Shown here: in pieces, positions 10,152 through 20,780 of the stretch | Numbering within the stretch: the stretch's first letter is position 1 | Layout: each line of letters begins with the position of its first letter | Source of the DNA: an uncultured Pelagibacteraceae bacterium | Lineage (GTDB): Bacteria; Pseudomonadota; Alphaproteobacteria; Pelagibacterales; AG-422-B15 | Assembly (NCBI GenBank): GCA_902525575.1 | Contig: CABZHU010000005.1 | Coordinates: forward strand, 1-55,871 | DNA: 55,871 bases | Direction: 5' to 3' | Program-made: the position numbers and the translations under genes | The notes under the pieces: model-generated | Told to the model about the DNA's origin: nothing | What the model saw: the letters and a program-made list of their open reading frames with translations, nothing else | Database searches by the model: none

Positions 10152-11171
10152 TTAACTCTCAAGTGATTCGCTCCATTCACCTAAAGAAGCTTTCATATTC
10201 ATGATTGCACGATGGCTAAATGCTTTTTGTGCATGCTCTAGATTGCTGTCATTACCTGACCAAGCTTTCAATGCTGCTTGCTGCAATGCTCTTCCATAAG
10301 AGAAGCTTAGTTTCCATTTAAAACCACCAATTTTATTCATCTCATCTAAGTGTGCCGTTGCATCAACATCAGATTGACCACCAGAAAGAAAAACAATGCC
10401 TGGTAATTCATCAGGCACAGAGGAATTTAGGCAATCAAGAGTTTTTTCTGCAACTTCCTTATAATTTGCTTGATGACTATTTTCTGTTCCTGAAACTACC
10501 ATGTTAGGTTTTAAAAGAGTGCCCTTAATATTTATATTTTTTTTATCAAGCATTTCAAAAAGTACAGATAATGTATTCTTAGTAACGTCATAGCATTGAT
10601 CTATTGTATGCGGGCCATCCATAATGACTTCAGGTTCTACTATTGGTACCATATTATTTTCTTGAGCTATAAGGGCGTACTTGGATAAAGCTAACATATT
10701 TTCATTGATACATTTTGTAGATGGCATGCCATCGCTAATATTGATTACCGCTCTCCATTTAGTAAATTTAGCACCCAATTCATCATATTCTCTACAACGT
10801 TCATTTAGGCCATCTAATCCAGTTGTGATTTTTTCATTAGAATTATCTTCCAGCTCTTTTACTCCTTGGTCTACTTTAATTCCAGGTAGTGATCCATGGT
10901 TTAAAATTACGTCTCTTAAATATGATCCATCTTGTGCTTTTTGTCTCAGAGTTTCATCAAATAAAATTACCCCACCGATAGCCTCTGCCATAGCGGGAGA
11001 TCTAAAAAGCATTTCTCTATATTTTCTTCTGTTATCTTCAGTTGATTCCACATCAATTGACTTAAATCTTTTTTCTATTGTTCCAGTGCTTTCGTCAGCT
11101 GCTAGTATTCCTTTGCCGTCCTTTACAATATAGCTTGCAATATCTTCTAAAGTTTTTGGTATCATTTTCAT
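10152..11171 (-). CDS. class I fructose-bisphosphate aldolase
   Basis: GKGILAADESTGTIEKRF; GTLLKPNMVVSG; FLSGGQSDVDATAHLD; FSYGRALQQAALKAW. Confidence 0.94.
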   Translation of the reverse strand: MKMIPKTLEDIASYIVKDGKGILAADESTGTIEKRFKSIDVESTEDNRRKYREMLFRSPAMAEAIGGVILFDETLRQKAQDGSYLRDVILNHGSLPGIKVDQGVKELEDNSNEKITTGLDGLNERCREYDELGAKFTKWRAVINISDGMPSTKCINENMLALSKYALIAQENNMVPIVEPEVIMDGPHTIDQCYDVTKNTLSVLFEMLDKKNINIKGTLLKPNMVVSGTENSHQANYKEVAEKTLDCLNSSVPDELPGIVFLSGGQSDVDATAHLDEMNKIGGFKWKLSFSYGRALQQAALKAWSGNDSNLEHAQKAFSHRAIMNMKASLGEWSESLES

Positions 11172-11177
11172 CTCCTA

Positions 11178-12374
11178 TTATAAAATTCCTAATGCGACCA
11201 GGCCTGGTAATTTCTTACCTTCTATTAGCTCAAGTAATGCACCACCGCCAGTAGAAACATAAGAAAATTTATCTTTCACACGCGCTAAGTCCAATGCAGA
11301 AATTGTATCACCTCCACCAGCAAATGACCTAACTTTCTTATTTTCAGTTAGAGTGCCAATAAAATTTGCAATTTCTACAGTGCCTTTGTCAAATGGAGAA
11401 GTTTCAAATACTCCAAGTGGACCATTCCAGAATACAGTTTTAGATTTACTAATTTCATTTTTTATTAACTTCAATGTTTTTTTGCCTATATCCAGAATCA
11501 TATTTTGTTCTTCAATATTATCAATTTCAGACTCTTTAGTGTCTGCCTTGTCTGAAATTTTATCTGCTGTGACCACATCAATTGGCAAAACTAACCTACA
11601 ATTATTTTTTGACGAAATATCTAATATTTCTTTAATTAAGTGGTCGACATTTTTCTCATGCAATGATTTTTGGATATTATATCCATAGTATTTCAAAAAG
11701 TTATTTGCCATACCGCCAGCTATGACAATGGTATCCATTTTTTTTGATAAGTTTTTAAGAACAGTAATTTTTGTGGATATTTTAGAACCTCCTATTATTG
11801 TAAGAGCAGGACTAAGAGGCTCATGTATCACTTCTTGCAAATTAATTATTTCTTCTTCAAGAAGATCGCCACAATATGAAGGCATGAAATGCGATATTGC
11901 CTCAATTGATGCATGTGTGCGGTGTGCACAGGCAAATGCATCATTTATGTAGACATCAGCTAACTCAGATAACTGTTTTGCAAAGTTATGATCATTCTCT
12001 TCCTCTTCTTTATAGAATCTACAGTTTTCTAATAAAATAACTGTTCCATATTCAAGCGAATTAATTTTGTCTTTTATTTCATTTCCGATGCAATCTGGTA
12101 AGAAATTTATTTTTTTTTCAAGAACTTTTTCTAGCTGAGGAACTACTTGTTGCAGTGATAGCTCATCCTTTATCTCTCCATTTGGTCTACCCAGGTGAGA
12201 TAAAATAATGACTTTATGATTTTCATGCAACAGATTTAAAATAGGTTTTTTAATTCTAATTATTCTATCACTTATATATTCATTAATAGAATCTAGTGGA
12301 ACGTTAAGATCAAATCTTATTAATACAGTTTTATTTTTCTCAGTAATCTTTTTTAGATTAGAGACATCCAGCAT
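11178..12374 (-). CDS. pgk: phosphoglycerate kinase
   Basis: VLIRFDLNVPL; LSHLGRPNG; LLENCRFYKEEEEND; STGGGALLELIEGKKLPGL. Confidence 0.96.
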   Translation of the reverse strand: MLDVSNLKKITEKNKTVLIRFDLNVPLDSINEYISDRIIRIKKPILNLLHENHKVIILSHLGRPNGEIKDELSLQQVVPQLEKVLEKKINFLPDCIGNEIKDKINSLEYGTVILLENCRFYKEEEENDHNFAKQLSELADVYINDAFACAHRTHASIEAISHFMPSYCGDLLEEEIINLQEVIHEPLSPALTIIGGSKISTKITVLKNLSKKMDTIVIAGGMANNFLKYYGYNIQKSLHEKNVDHLIKEILDISSKNNCRLVLPIDVVTADKISDKADTKESEIDNIEEQNMILDIGKKTLKLIKNEISKSKTVFWNGPLGVFETSPFDKGTVEIANFIGTLTENKKVRSFAGGGDTISALDLARVKDKFSYVSTGGGALLELIEGKKLPGLVALGIL

Positions 12375-12376
12375 TA

Positions 12377-13387
12377 CTATTTTGATCTTTTCATTGCTAC
12401 TGCAGTATCACACATTCTATTTGAGAAACCCCACTCATTATCATACCAACTTAAAACTCTTCCAAATTTTCCATCAATGACTTGTGTTTGAGTCAGGTCA
12501 AAATTTGATGAAGCAGGATTATGATTAAAATCTGATGAAACCAGTGGCTCTGAATTAACGTTGAGTATGCCTTTCAATTTATTGGATCGTGACGCAGCGG
12601 TCATAGCTTTATTTACGCTATCTACTTTCATTGTTTTTTTTGATACAAATTTAAAATCGATAAGTGATACATTGGGAGTTGGTACTCTTATTGCCGTTCC
12701 ATCTAGTTTTCCTGATAATTCTGGCATCACTAACCCAACTGCTTTGGCTGCACCTGTTGATGTAGGTATCATTGACATTGAAGCAGCTCTAGCTCTTCTT
12801 AAATCAGGATGAAATGTATCCAAAACACTTTGGTCACCTGTAAATGCATGAATGGTAGTCATATATCCATGAACAATTCCAAATTTTTCGTGAAGAACTT
12901 TAACAACTGGTGCCAAACAGTTTGTAGTGCAAGATGCATTCGAAACAACTAGATCATTGCGAGTTATTTCTTGTTCGTTTACCCCATATACTATTGTTTT
13001 ATCAGCTTCAGAGCAGGGGGCTGAGACAAGAACTTTTTTTGCTCCAGCTTTGATATGCATAGATGCTTTTTCTTTCGAGGCAAATAAGCCAGTACATTCA
13101 AGAGCCACGTCAATTTTCATTTTCTTCCATGGAAGTTTTTGTGGATCTCTTTCATTAAGTACTGAAATAGTTTTCCTTCCAATGGTCATTTTATTTTTCT
13201 TTACAGAAATTTTTTCGTTTAAAGGTCCGTGCACTGTATCATTAGCTAGTAAGAAGGCGTTTGTATCAACAGGCGCTAAGTCATTTATTGCAACAACATT
13301 AATATCCTTACGTTTACTCTCTATAATTGATCTGAGAACTAATCTACCGATTCTTCCAAACCCACTAATTGCAACATTTACTGCCAT
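12377..13387 (-). CDS. gap: glyceraldehyde-3-phosphate dehydrogenase
   Basis: AISGFGRIGRLVLR; SNASCTTNCLAPV; SWYDNEWGFSNRM. Confidence 0.97.
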   Translation of the reverse strand: MAVNVAISGFGRIGRLVLRSIIESKRKDINVVAINDLAPVDTNAFLLANDTVHGPLNEKISVKKNKMTIGRKTISVLNERDPQKLPWKKMKIDVALECTGLFASKEKASMHIKAGAKKVLVSAPCSEADKTIVYGVNEQEITRNDLVVSNASCTTNCLAPVVKVLHEKFGIVHGYMTTIHAFTGDQSVLDTFHPDLRRARAASMSMIPTSTGAAKAVGLVMPELSGKLDGTAIRVPTPNVSLIDFKFVSKKTMKVDSVNKAMTAASRSNKLKGILNVNSEPLVSSDFNHNPASSNFDLTQTQVIDGKFGRVLSWYDNEWGFSNRMCDTAVAMKRSK

Positions 13388-13398
13388 TTTGATAACTC

Positions 13399-15396
13399 CT
13401 ATATTTTATTAATTACTTGCTTTAATATTTTTTTTGCTGTGAAGCCATAGTAATCATAAAGTTTTTTATAGGGAGCGCTGGCTCCAAAATCTTTCATGCA
13501 TATATTCACAGTATTTCCTCCACAGATCTCACTCCATCCAAAACTTGAGCCAGCTTCAATTGATATATTCAACTTAGAATTCCCTCTGATCTTTTTTTGA
13601 TATGTCTTATTTTGAATTTTAAAAAGCTCCATGCACGGTACTGAAATCACTCTTACATTTTTTTTCTTCTTTTCTAGTAGGCCCATTAGCTGAATCCCTA
13701 TTTCTACCTCAGAACCTGAGGCATAGATTGAAATATCTGGGTTTTTAGAGTTGCTTTTAACTTCATATGCGCCCTGAGAACTAATATTTTTTGCGTAATA
13801 TTTGCTTCTAAGCATAGGCAGCTTCTGTCTAGTTAGGGCAATAACAGATGGACCTTTTTGACTTGATAAAGCCAATTCCCATGCTTCAGCTGTTTCAATA
13901 ACATCAGCAGGTCGGAATACTTTTACATTTGGCGTTGCCCTTAGGGATGCCAGCTGTTCAATTGGTTGATGAGTAGGGCCATCTTCACCCAAGCCAATTG
14001 AGTCGTGTGTTAAAATATAAATAGCCCTCTGCTTCATAAGAGCCGCAAGTCTAAGAGAAGGCTTACAGTAATCTAAAAATATTAAAAATGTTCCTCCAAA
14101 TGGTATAATACCTCTATGCAATGATAAGCCATTCATAATGGCTGCCATTCCATGCTCTCTTATTCCATAATAGATATAATTACCTCTGTAATTTTTATTA
14201 TTAATAACATCCACTTTGTTACCCTTAGTATTGTTTGAGCCGGTAAGATCTGCAGATCCACCAACTAGTTCTGGCATGATGGGTGCAATTTGGTTAATCA
14301 CCATCTCAGAGGCTTGCCGCGTTGCTATATCAATTGGTTTCTTAATTGAGCCTTTTTTAAACTTGCTTAAAAGCAGATTAACTTTTTTTGGAATATTTCC
14401 GCTAATTCTTCTTTCAAATTCATCTCTTTTCTTTTTGGAGAGTTTTTCAAAATCTATTTTCCATTTTTTATACACATCAGTTGATCTCTTGCCAGACTTT
14501 TTCCATTCATTTAATACATCTGTTGGAACCGAAAAGGGTTTATGAGGCCACTTTAGTTTGGATCTAGTTAAGCTTACTTCTTCTTCCCCTAGTGGACTGC
14601 CATGAGAGGAAGACTTTCCCTGCTTGTTAGGTGAGCCAAAGCCAATTTTTGTTTTACAAGAAATTAAAGTGGGTTTTTTTGATTTTTTAGCTTTTGTTAT
14701 AGCTTTTGTAATTTCATCTTTATTATGCCCATTAATTTTTATCGTGTTCCATCCGTAGGCTTTAAAACGGTCACTTGTATTTTCAGAATTCGAGAGTTTA
14801 ACAGGTCCATCAATTGAAATTCCATTATCATCAAAAAAAACAATTAACTTATTTAACTTCAAATGACCCGCAAATGAAGCGACCTCATGTGATATTCCTT
14901 CCATCAAGTCACCATCACTGGCTATTACGTATGTATAGTGATCGATAATCTTATCTCCAAATTGGCTGCTCAGTATTTTTTCAGCTAATGCCATTCCTAC
15001 AGCATTTCCTATTCCTTGACCTAGAGGGCCAGTAGTTGTTTCAATACCTTGAGCATGTCCATATTCTGGATGACCAGCACATTTACTATCAAGTTGTCTA
15101 AATCTTTTGATATCCTTTATGGTCATATCACGGTAACCAGTGAGATACAGAAGAGAATACAAAAGCATCGAGCCATGCCCAGCAGACAATACAAATCTAT
15201 CTCTATCATACCATTTGGGGGCATTAGAATTAAACTTTAGAAATTTAGTGAAAAGAACAGTGGCAACATCAGCCATACCCATTGGCAATCCTGGGTGCCC
15301 GCTCTTAGCCTTCTCAACAGCGTCAATCGATAAGAATCTAATGGCATTTGCCATATTCTCGTGAGGGATAGAAGAAGAATTTGAGTTTTGAGACAT
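13399..15396 (-). CDS. tkt: transketolase
   Basis: 665 aa; AVEKAKSGHPGLPMGMADVA; TTGPLGQGIGNAVGMALAEK; LTHDSIGLGEDGPTHQPIEQLASLR. Confidence 0.97.
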   Translation of the reverse strand: MSQNSNSSSIPHENMANAIRFLSIDAVEKAKSGHPGLPMGMADVATVLFTKFLKFNSNAPKWYDRDRFVLSAGHGSMLLYSLLYLTGYRDMTIKDIKRFRQLDSKCAGHPEYGHAQGIETTTGPLGQGIGNAVGMALAEKILSSQFGDKIIDHYTYVIASDGDLMEGISHEVASFAGHLKLNKLIVFFDDNGISIDGPVKLSNSENTSDRFKAYGWNTIKINGHNKDEITKAITKAKKSKKPTLISCKTKIGFGSPNKQGKSSSHGSPLGEEEVSLTRSKLKWPHKPFSVPTDVLNEWKKSGKRSTDVYKKWKIDFEKLSKKKRDEFERRISGNIPKKVNLLLSKFKKGSIKKPIDIATRQASEMVINQIAPIMPELVGGSADLTGSNNTKGNKVDVINNKNYRGNYIYYGIREHGMAAIMNGLSLHRGIIPFGGTFLIFLDYCKPSLRLAALMKQRAIYILTHDSIGLGEDGPTHQPIEQLASLRATPNVKVFRPADVIETAEAWELALSSQKGPSVIALTRQKLPMLRSKYYAKNISSQGAYEVKSNSKNPDISIYASGSEVEIGIQLMGLLEKKKKNVRVISVPCMELFKIQNKTYQKKIRGNSKLNISIEAGSSFGWSEICGGNTVNICMKDFGASAPYKKLYDYYGFTAKKILKQVINKI

Positions 15397-15560
15397 TTAT
15401 TTTAAATACCAATAATGAGCCTAATATAAGCAATAAAGTAGAAAGAGTCTTAAATTATAATATCTTATTCACAAAAAAAATTTAATTTTTTTTATGATTT
15501 TAAAAGTTGACTGGGAATAAAAAAGACAGTTAAACTCCCCCTAACGATTAAGGGTGCGAC

Positions 15561-15824
15561 ATGTCAACATATCAAGATACTAAAGATCAATTCAGTAATA
15601 CCATTGCTAGTCTTGGAAGAGAAATTGAAAAATTGTTACAAGAAGCAAAAAAAATTCCATCTCTTGAAAATGAAAATGCCAAACTTCTTAACGAAAATAG
15701 CCACCTTGAAAACGAAATTAAAATCTTAAAATCTGATTTTCTAGAGCTCAAAAATATTGCCGGAAATATTTCATCTCAGCTTGATGAAAATATTTATACA
15801 ATTAAAGACATATTGGATTCATAA
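15561..15824 (+). CDS. small coiled-coil protein upstream of zapA (DUF4164-like)
   Basis: 87 aa coiled coil (LENENAKLLNENSHLENEIKILKSDFLELKN), tandem with zapA. Confidence 0.6.
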   Translation: MSTYQDTKDQFSNTIASLGREIEKLLQEAKKIPSLENENAKLLNENSHLENEIKILKSDFLELKNIAGNISSQLDENIYTIKDILDS

Positions 15825-15827
15825 TTG

Positions 15828-16190
15828 ATGCCTGAAATAGTTGTAAATATTAATGATCAAGATTATGCGATAGTTTGCGATCCGGGAGAAGAAAATCACC
15901 TAAAGCAACTTAGTTCCCGAATTGACTTTAAAGTCAGAGAATTGACCAAAAGATTTGGAAAAATAGGTGAAACTAGGCTAATGGTAATGGCTTCGTTGTT
16001 GATTGCTGATGAGATACACGATCTTAATCAAAAATTAAGTTCAAATTTGACTAAGATTGAAGAGCTTCAAGCAAGCATTAGTTCAAAAGAAAAAATTTTA
16101 GACCAACAACAAATGGAAAGTCAAAAATACATTGAAACTAATAATGAAAAATTAACAGATTTACTATCTAAGCTTTCACAGGCAAGTTAA
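15828..16190 (+). CDS. zapA: cell division protein ZapA
   Basis: VVNINDQDYAIVCDPGEENHLKQLSSRIDFKV; ATG at 15828 preferred over TTG at 15825. Confidence 0.88.
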   Translation: MPEIVVNINDQDYAIVCDPGEENHLKQLSSRIDFKVRELTKRFGKIGETRLMVMASLLIADEIHDLNQKLSSNLTKIEELQASISSKEKILDQQQMESQKYIETNNEKLTDLLSKLSQAS

Positions 16191-16215
16191 GAAATTTTTC
16201 TAATCATTAACATTA

Positions 16216-16791
16216 ATGATTAATACAGAGTATCATCTAGAAAAAAAAATATTACGCAAATTTTTAATCAATAGAAGAAAACACCTTTCAAGAGACTACG
16301 AAGAAAAAAATATGTCTCACTTACATTTACGTCCATTATTACATAATATGAATAGTGACTACGTAGGTTCATATATCGATTATAATTCTGAATTAAGTAC
16401 TAAAGCTCTAAATAAATACCTTATTGAAAAAAATATTAATATTTGCTTACCTAAAATTGATTACCAAACGAATGAAATTAATTTTTTTAAATATAGTACT
16501 GGAACTAAATTAATTAAAAATAAATATAATATTTTAGAACCCGAAGTAACCAATGAAATTATTTTTCCAAAACTAGTCTTAGTACCTTTGCTAGCATTTA
16601 ATGAAAGTGGTTTTAGATTAGGATATGGAGGAGGTTTTTATGATAAATATTTTTCTTCCCAAAAAGAAAAAGATATTATTAAAGTGGGACTGGGATTTTC
16701 TTTTCAAAATATTTATGAAATTCCAATTGAAGGTCATGATCAAAAACTTGATTGGATTTTAACTGAAAGTTATTTATATAAGGCAATATGA
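16216..16791 (+). CDS. 5-formyltetrahydrofolate cyclo-ligase
   Basis: LVPLLAFNESGFRLGYGGGFYDKYF motif; downstream of zapA. Confidence 0.9.
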   Translation: MINTEYHLEKKILRKFLINRRKHLSRDYEEKNMSHLHLRPLLHNMNSDYVGSYIDYNSELSTKALNKYLIEKNINICLPKIDYQTNEINFFKYSTGTKLIKNKYNILEPEVTNEIIFPKLVLVPLLAFNESGFRLGYGGGFYDKYFSSQKEKDIIKVGLGFSFQNIYEIPIEGHDQKLDWILTESYLYKAI

Positions 16792-17588
16792 AAATTTTAT
16801 TTCTAGGGGATGTAATGGGAAGGTCTGGTAGGCATTCCTTAAGAGATCATCTCCCGCAAGCGATTAAAGAACACAATATTGACTTTGTAATAGCAAATGG
16901 TGAAAACGCAGCAGGCGGCTTTGGCATTACAGAAAATATATGTAATGAGTTGTATTCATATGGTGTAAATGTCATTACCACGGGAAATCATTTATGGGAT
17001 CAAAAAGAGATAACTAGTTACATCGATAAGGATCAAAATCTCTTAAAGCCCTACAATTTTGCAGAGGGATCGCCTGGACTAGGATTTAATATTTATGAAC
17101 TGGCCAATAAGGAAAAAATTGCAGTTATTAATATAATGGGCAACTTATTTATGCGCTCCTGTGATAATGCTTTTTTTAAAATTGAGGAGGTATTGCAAAA
17201 AATTGACGTACATGATTTATCATTCATTTTTGTGGATTTTCATGCTGAAGCATCGAGTGAAAAGATGGCAATGGGTCATCATCTTGATGGACGTGTAACC
17301 GCGGTAGTAGGTACGCATACTCACGTTCCAACAGCTGATGCCAACATCATGGAGCATGGAACGGCCTACCAAACAGATGCAGGTATGTGTGGTGATTATG
17401 ACTCCGTGATTGGAACTAAAAAACAAGAATTTGTCAGAAAATTTGCAACACAAGACACTGAAAGAAAACGAGTGCCTCCTGCTGATGGTATAGGCACATT
17501 ATGTGGCGTAATCATAGAATCACAGGATAATAATTTTCTTGCTAAAAATATTCAATCAATTCGTATCGGTGGAAAAATAGGAAGTTAG
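16788..17588 (+). CDS. YmdB-family metallophosphoesterase (TIGR00282)
   Basis: MKILFLGDVMGRSGRHSLRDHLP; ANGENAAGGFGIT; VGTHTHVPTAD. Confidence 0.92.
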   Translation: MKILFLGDVMGRSGRHSLRDHLPQAIKEHNIDFVIANGENAAGGFGITENICNELYSYGVNVITTGNHLWDQKEITSYIDKDQNLLKPYNFAEGSPGLGFNIYELANKEKIAVINIMGNLFMRSCDNAFFKIEEVLQKIDVHDLSFIFVDFHAEASSEKMAMGHHLDGRVTAVVGTHTHVPTADANIMEHGTAYQTDAGMCGDYDSVIGTKKQEFVRKFATQDTERKRVPPADGIGTLCGVIIESQDNNFLAKNIQSIRIGGKIGS

Positions 17589-18332
17589 ATGGCGGGACAC
17601 TCTAAGTTTAAAAATATTCAATACCGAAAAGGTGCTCAAGACAAAAAAAGAGCAGGACTATTTTCTAAGTTATCTAAAGAAATAACTGTTGCAGCAAAGT
17701 TAGGTTCCCCAGATCCTGATCAAAACGCCAGATTAAGATCAGCAATTCAACTTGCAAAGGCATCGAGTTTTCCAAAAGAGAATATTGATCGTGCTATAAA
17801 AAAGTCTTTGGATAAAGATACTGTTAATTATGACCAGATGAGATATGAAGGATTTGGTCCTGCAGGTACATCTATAATTGTTGAGGCACTTACTGACAAT
17901 AGAAACAGAACGGCATCTAATGTAAGATCATCATTTCAAAAGTTTGGTGGATCATTAGGTGAAACAGGTTCAGTTTCACATGCATTTAAACATTACGGTT
18001 TTTTGAAATTTAATAAGGATGTTGCAACGGAGGATGAGTTTTTTAACTTTTCAATTGAAAATGGTGCAGAAGATTGTTTCGTAGAAGAGGATGAATATGA
18101 AGCGGTATGCTTGCCCGATACAATGTCAAAGTTTTATGATTTATTAGCTGCTAAATATGGCGAGCCAGTTTCATCTGGTTTTCAATGGAGACCAGATGTA
18201 TTAGTAAAAGTTGATGGCGATAAGTTAAAATCACTTATAAATCTAATAAACGAGCTTGATAGTGATGAAGATGTTCAGCAGATCTTCTCAAATTTTGAGG
18301 CAAGTGATGAAGAATTAAGCAGAATCGCTTGA
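17589..18332 (+). CDS. YebC/PmpR family transcriptional regulator
   Basis: MAGHSKFKNIQYRKGAQDKKRAGLFSKLSKEI. Confidence 0.96.
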   Translation: MAGHSKFKNIQYRKGAQDKKRAGLFSKLSKEITVAAKLGSPDPDQNARLRSAIQLAKASSFPKENIDRAIKKSLDKDTVNYDQMRYEGFGPAGTSIIVEALTDNRNRTASNVRSSFQKFGGSLGETGSVSHAFKHYGFLKFNKDVATEDEFFNFSIENGAEDCFVEEDEYEAVCLPDTMSKFYDLLAAKYGEPVSSGFQWRPDVLVKVDGDKLKSLINLINELDSDEDVQQIFSNFEASDEELSRIA

Positions 18333-18400
18333 TTAATTAACTTTTAAAATCTTAATATATTAATTAGTCTTTAATGAATTGATAATTTTGATTCGTTTTT

Positions 18401-18784
18401 ATGTCAGGCAGCTCTCCAAAAAGAAAAGGTGATGGATATGAAAGAGAGTTAGCCAAATATTTTAATGAAAAAGTTTTTGGTGGAGATGATCTTGTGCAGC
18501 GGATGCCTCTGTCTGGAGGTGGAGCAATAAAATCGTCAGGTGGAAGTGATTTAAAAAATACTCCCCATATTTACGTAGAGGCAAAGAGAACTGAAAAATT
18601 TAAAATCCATGAGTCAATTAAGCAAGTAGAAGAAAATATTGAAACATCTAAATCAGATTCATTTCCTGTGGTAATTACAAGAAGAAATAGGGAAACAACC
18701 GGTAATTCATTGTGTGTTTTAAGGTTAGATGACTTTATGGAACTATATAAAATCTTACTTGAAAGTAAGAAGACTGACACTTGA
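18401..18784 (+). CDS. PD-(D/E)XK superfamily nuclease, Hjc/phage-type Holliday-junction-resolvase-like
   Basis: 127 aa; GDGYERELAKYF...GGSDLKNTPHIYVEAKRTEKFKI gives an E...D...ExK catalytic pattern. Confidence 0.7.
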   Translation: MSGSSPKRKGDGYERELAKYFNEKVFGGDDLVQRMPLSGGGAIKSSGGSDLKNTPHIYVEAKRTEKFKIHESIKQVEENIETSKSDSFPVVITRRNRETTGNSLCVLRLDDFMELYKILLESKKTDT

Positions 18785-18823
18785 TGCCCTATTTAAGACA
18801 ATTTTTAGTTTTAAAATAATAAT

Positions 18824-19528
18824 ATGGAAAATGAAGCTCTAATTAGTACAAGTCAAATAAACGATGAATTCACCTTAATGTCGCTTTTCTTAAGGGCTGA
18901 CTTAGTAGTGAAATTAGTAATTTTAATATTATTTGCTGCATCAATATTCTCATGGACAATAATTATTCATAAAATACGACTTTTTAGGTCTCTAAAAAAA
19001 ATCAGCCAACAATTTGAGGAAGAATTTTGGTCAGGACGTTCAATCAAAGAAATTGCATCAACTACCCACCATCTTTCAGAGAGTCCTATAAAGTATGTTT
19101 TTCTTGAGGCAGTAGATGAAATTGAAAAATCTAATAAAGACACCAAAAAAAATATCGACAGCATTACTGATAGAATTAATCGAATTATGGAAGCAGCAAT
19201 TGATTATCAAAATGAAAAGCTCTCACTATACTTTAGCTATCTCGCAACTATAGGTGCAACAACACCTTTTATCGGTCTATTTGGGACGGTTTGGGGGATA
19301 ATGAATTCTTTTCAGTCAATTGCAATATCAAGAAATACATCCTTAGCAGTAGTGGCGCCAGGAATTGCCGAAGCTCTCTTTGCTACAGCTCTAGGACTTC
19401 TGGCAGCTATACCAGCTGTAATAGCCTATAATATTTTCACAAGCCAAGTGAATGACGAGAATGCGCGAATGTATAGATTTAAAGAGCACTTTAATGTCAT
19501 TTTCTCAAGAGGACTTAGTACAAAATAA
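18824..19528 (+). CDS. tolQ: TolQ
   Basis: MotA/TolQ/ExbB channel motif [23 protein letters not shown]; tol operon context. Confidence 0.95.
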   Translation: MENEALISTSQINDEFTLMSLFLRADLVVKLVILILFAASIFSWTIIIHKIRLFRSLKKISQQFEEEFWSGRSIKEIASTTHHLSESPIKYVFLEAVDEIEKSNKDTKKNIDSITDRINRIMEAAIDYQNEKLSLYFSYLATIGATTPFIGLFGTVWGIMNSFQSIAISRNTSLAVVAPGIAEALFATALGLLAAIPAVIAYNIFTSQVNDENARMYRFKEHFNVIFSRGLSTK

Positions 19529-19544
19529 ATATGAAATTTATTAA

Positions 19545-19949
19545 GTGATTAAAAATACTCGTTCAAAACCCTTTAGCGATATAAATGTTACACCTTTTGT
19601 TGATGTAATGTTGGTTTTGCTTATAATTTTTATGGTTACTGCTCCATTATTAACAGTTGGCGTACAAGTAGATCTTCCTGAAAGCAATGCTGACTCTCTG
19701 CAATCTGATGATGAGCCAATGGAAGTAACAATCAATGAGATAGGTACAATCTATATTCAAGAAACAGAAATAGCAATTGGTGAATTAATTCCTAAGATAA
19801 AAGCAATAACTGATAATAGATTAGATACAAAGATATACGTCAGAGGAGATGAGGCAATTGATTACGGAAAAGTAATGAGAGTACTTGGGGAATTATCTGG
19901 ATCAGGCTTTTCAAAAGTTTCTTTAATTACAAAACCCGTAAGCAATTAA
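19545..19949 (+). CDS. tolR: TolR (GTG start)
   Basis: FSDINVTPFVDVMLVLLIIFMVTAPLL. Confidence 0.95.
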   Translation: MIKNTRSKPFSDINVTPFVDVMLVLLIIFMVTAPLLTVGVQVDLPESNADSLQSDDEPMEVTINEIGTIYIQETEIAIGELIPKIKAITDNRLDTKIYVRGDEAIDYGKVMRVLGELSGSGFSKVSLITKPVSN

Positions 19950-19965
19950 TTAATGGGACTTAAAT

Positions 19966-20778
19966 ATGAGAATTTCAGTTGTAGGATCAGTATCTCTTCA
20001 CTTGTTCATCCTTTTTTTTACAATAGTCTCACTCCCTTTATTTAATAATGATGAACTTGAAATGCCACCTGTTATTCAAGTTGAACTTATCGAAATAGCA
20101 GAAAAAACAAACGTACCGCAGATTAGTAAAAAGAAAGAGGATAAAAAACCAGAAAAAGAAAATAAAAAAGAAGAACAAAAATTAAATCAACCAATTCAAA
20201 AACCAAAAGAAGAAAAATCAAATGAAAAAGTAAAAGATCCGTCCACAGAAGAGAAAATTGAAAATAAAAAAATTGAAGAAAAAATGATACAAAATATGCC
20301 AGTCAGAAAGCCAGAGATAAAAAAGAAAGATAAATTTGATCCTCTAAAACTAGCTGAGTTAATTGACAAGCAAAAAGATACAAAACAAACAAATCCAGAA
20401 GATATTGTTGAGAAGGATTATGAAGCTCTTGATTCGACACCAAGTCTCGATAAGCGACTGACTCTAAGTGAGGAGGACGCAATCAGAGCACAATTTATGC
20501 AATGTTGGAGCATTCCACTTGGAATTCCCTATGATGAAACCATGATCGTAAAAATTAAAATATTTTTAAATACAGATGGATCACTTTTAAAGTCACCAGA
20601 AGTTGTTCAACACGAACGGATGAATAAGCCGGGTGAAAAATACTTTAGAACACTCGCAGAGAGTGCTCTTAGGGCAGTAAGACGATGTGATCCAATCAAA
20701 GCGCCAGAAGCTGAGCGCTATGATAATTGGAAAAATTTACAGTTGAATTTTGATCCAAGAGAGATACTAAGAGGTTAA
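19966..20778 (+). CDS. tolA: TolA-like protein
   Basis: N-terminal TM, K/E-rich middle, C-terminal domain; between tolR and tolB. Confidence 0.85.
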   Translation: MRISVVGSVSLHLFILFFTIVSLPLFNNDELEMPPVIQVELIEIAEKTNVPQISKKKEDKKPEKENKKEEQKLNQPIQKPKEEKSNEKVKDPSTEEKIENKKIEEKMIQNMPVRKPEIKKKDKFDPLKLAELIDKQKDTKQTNPEDIVEKDYEALDSTPSLDKRLTLSEEDAIRAQFMQCWSIPLGIPYDETMIVKIKIFLNTDGSLLKSPEVVQHERMNKPGEKYFRTLAESALRAVRRCDPIKAPEAERYDNWKNLQLNFDPREILRG

Positions 20779-20780
20779 TT

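Noticed and set aside
16191-16215. 6S RNA (ssrS) between zapA and 5-formyl-THF cyclo-ligase, where it is often found
   Set aside because: Only 25 nt separate the genes; no room for 6S RNA. The 15397-15560 gap also showed no convincing 6S fold by eye
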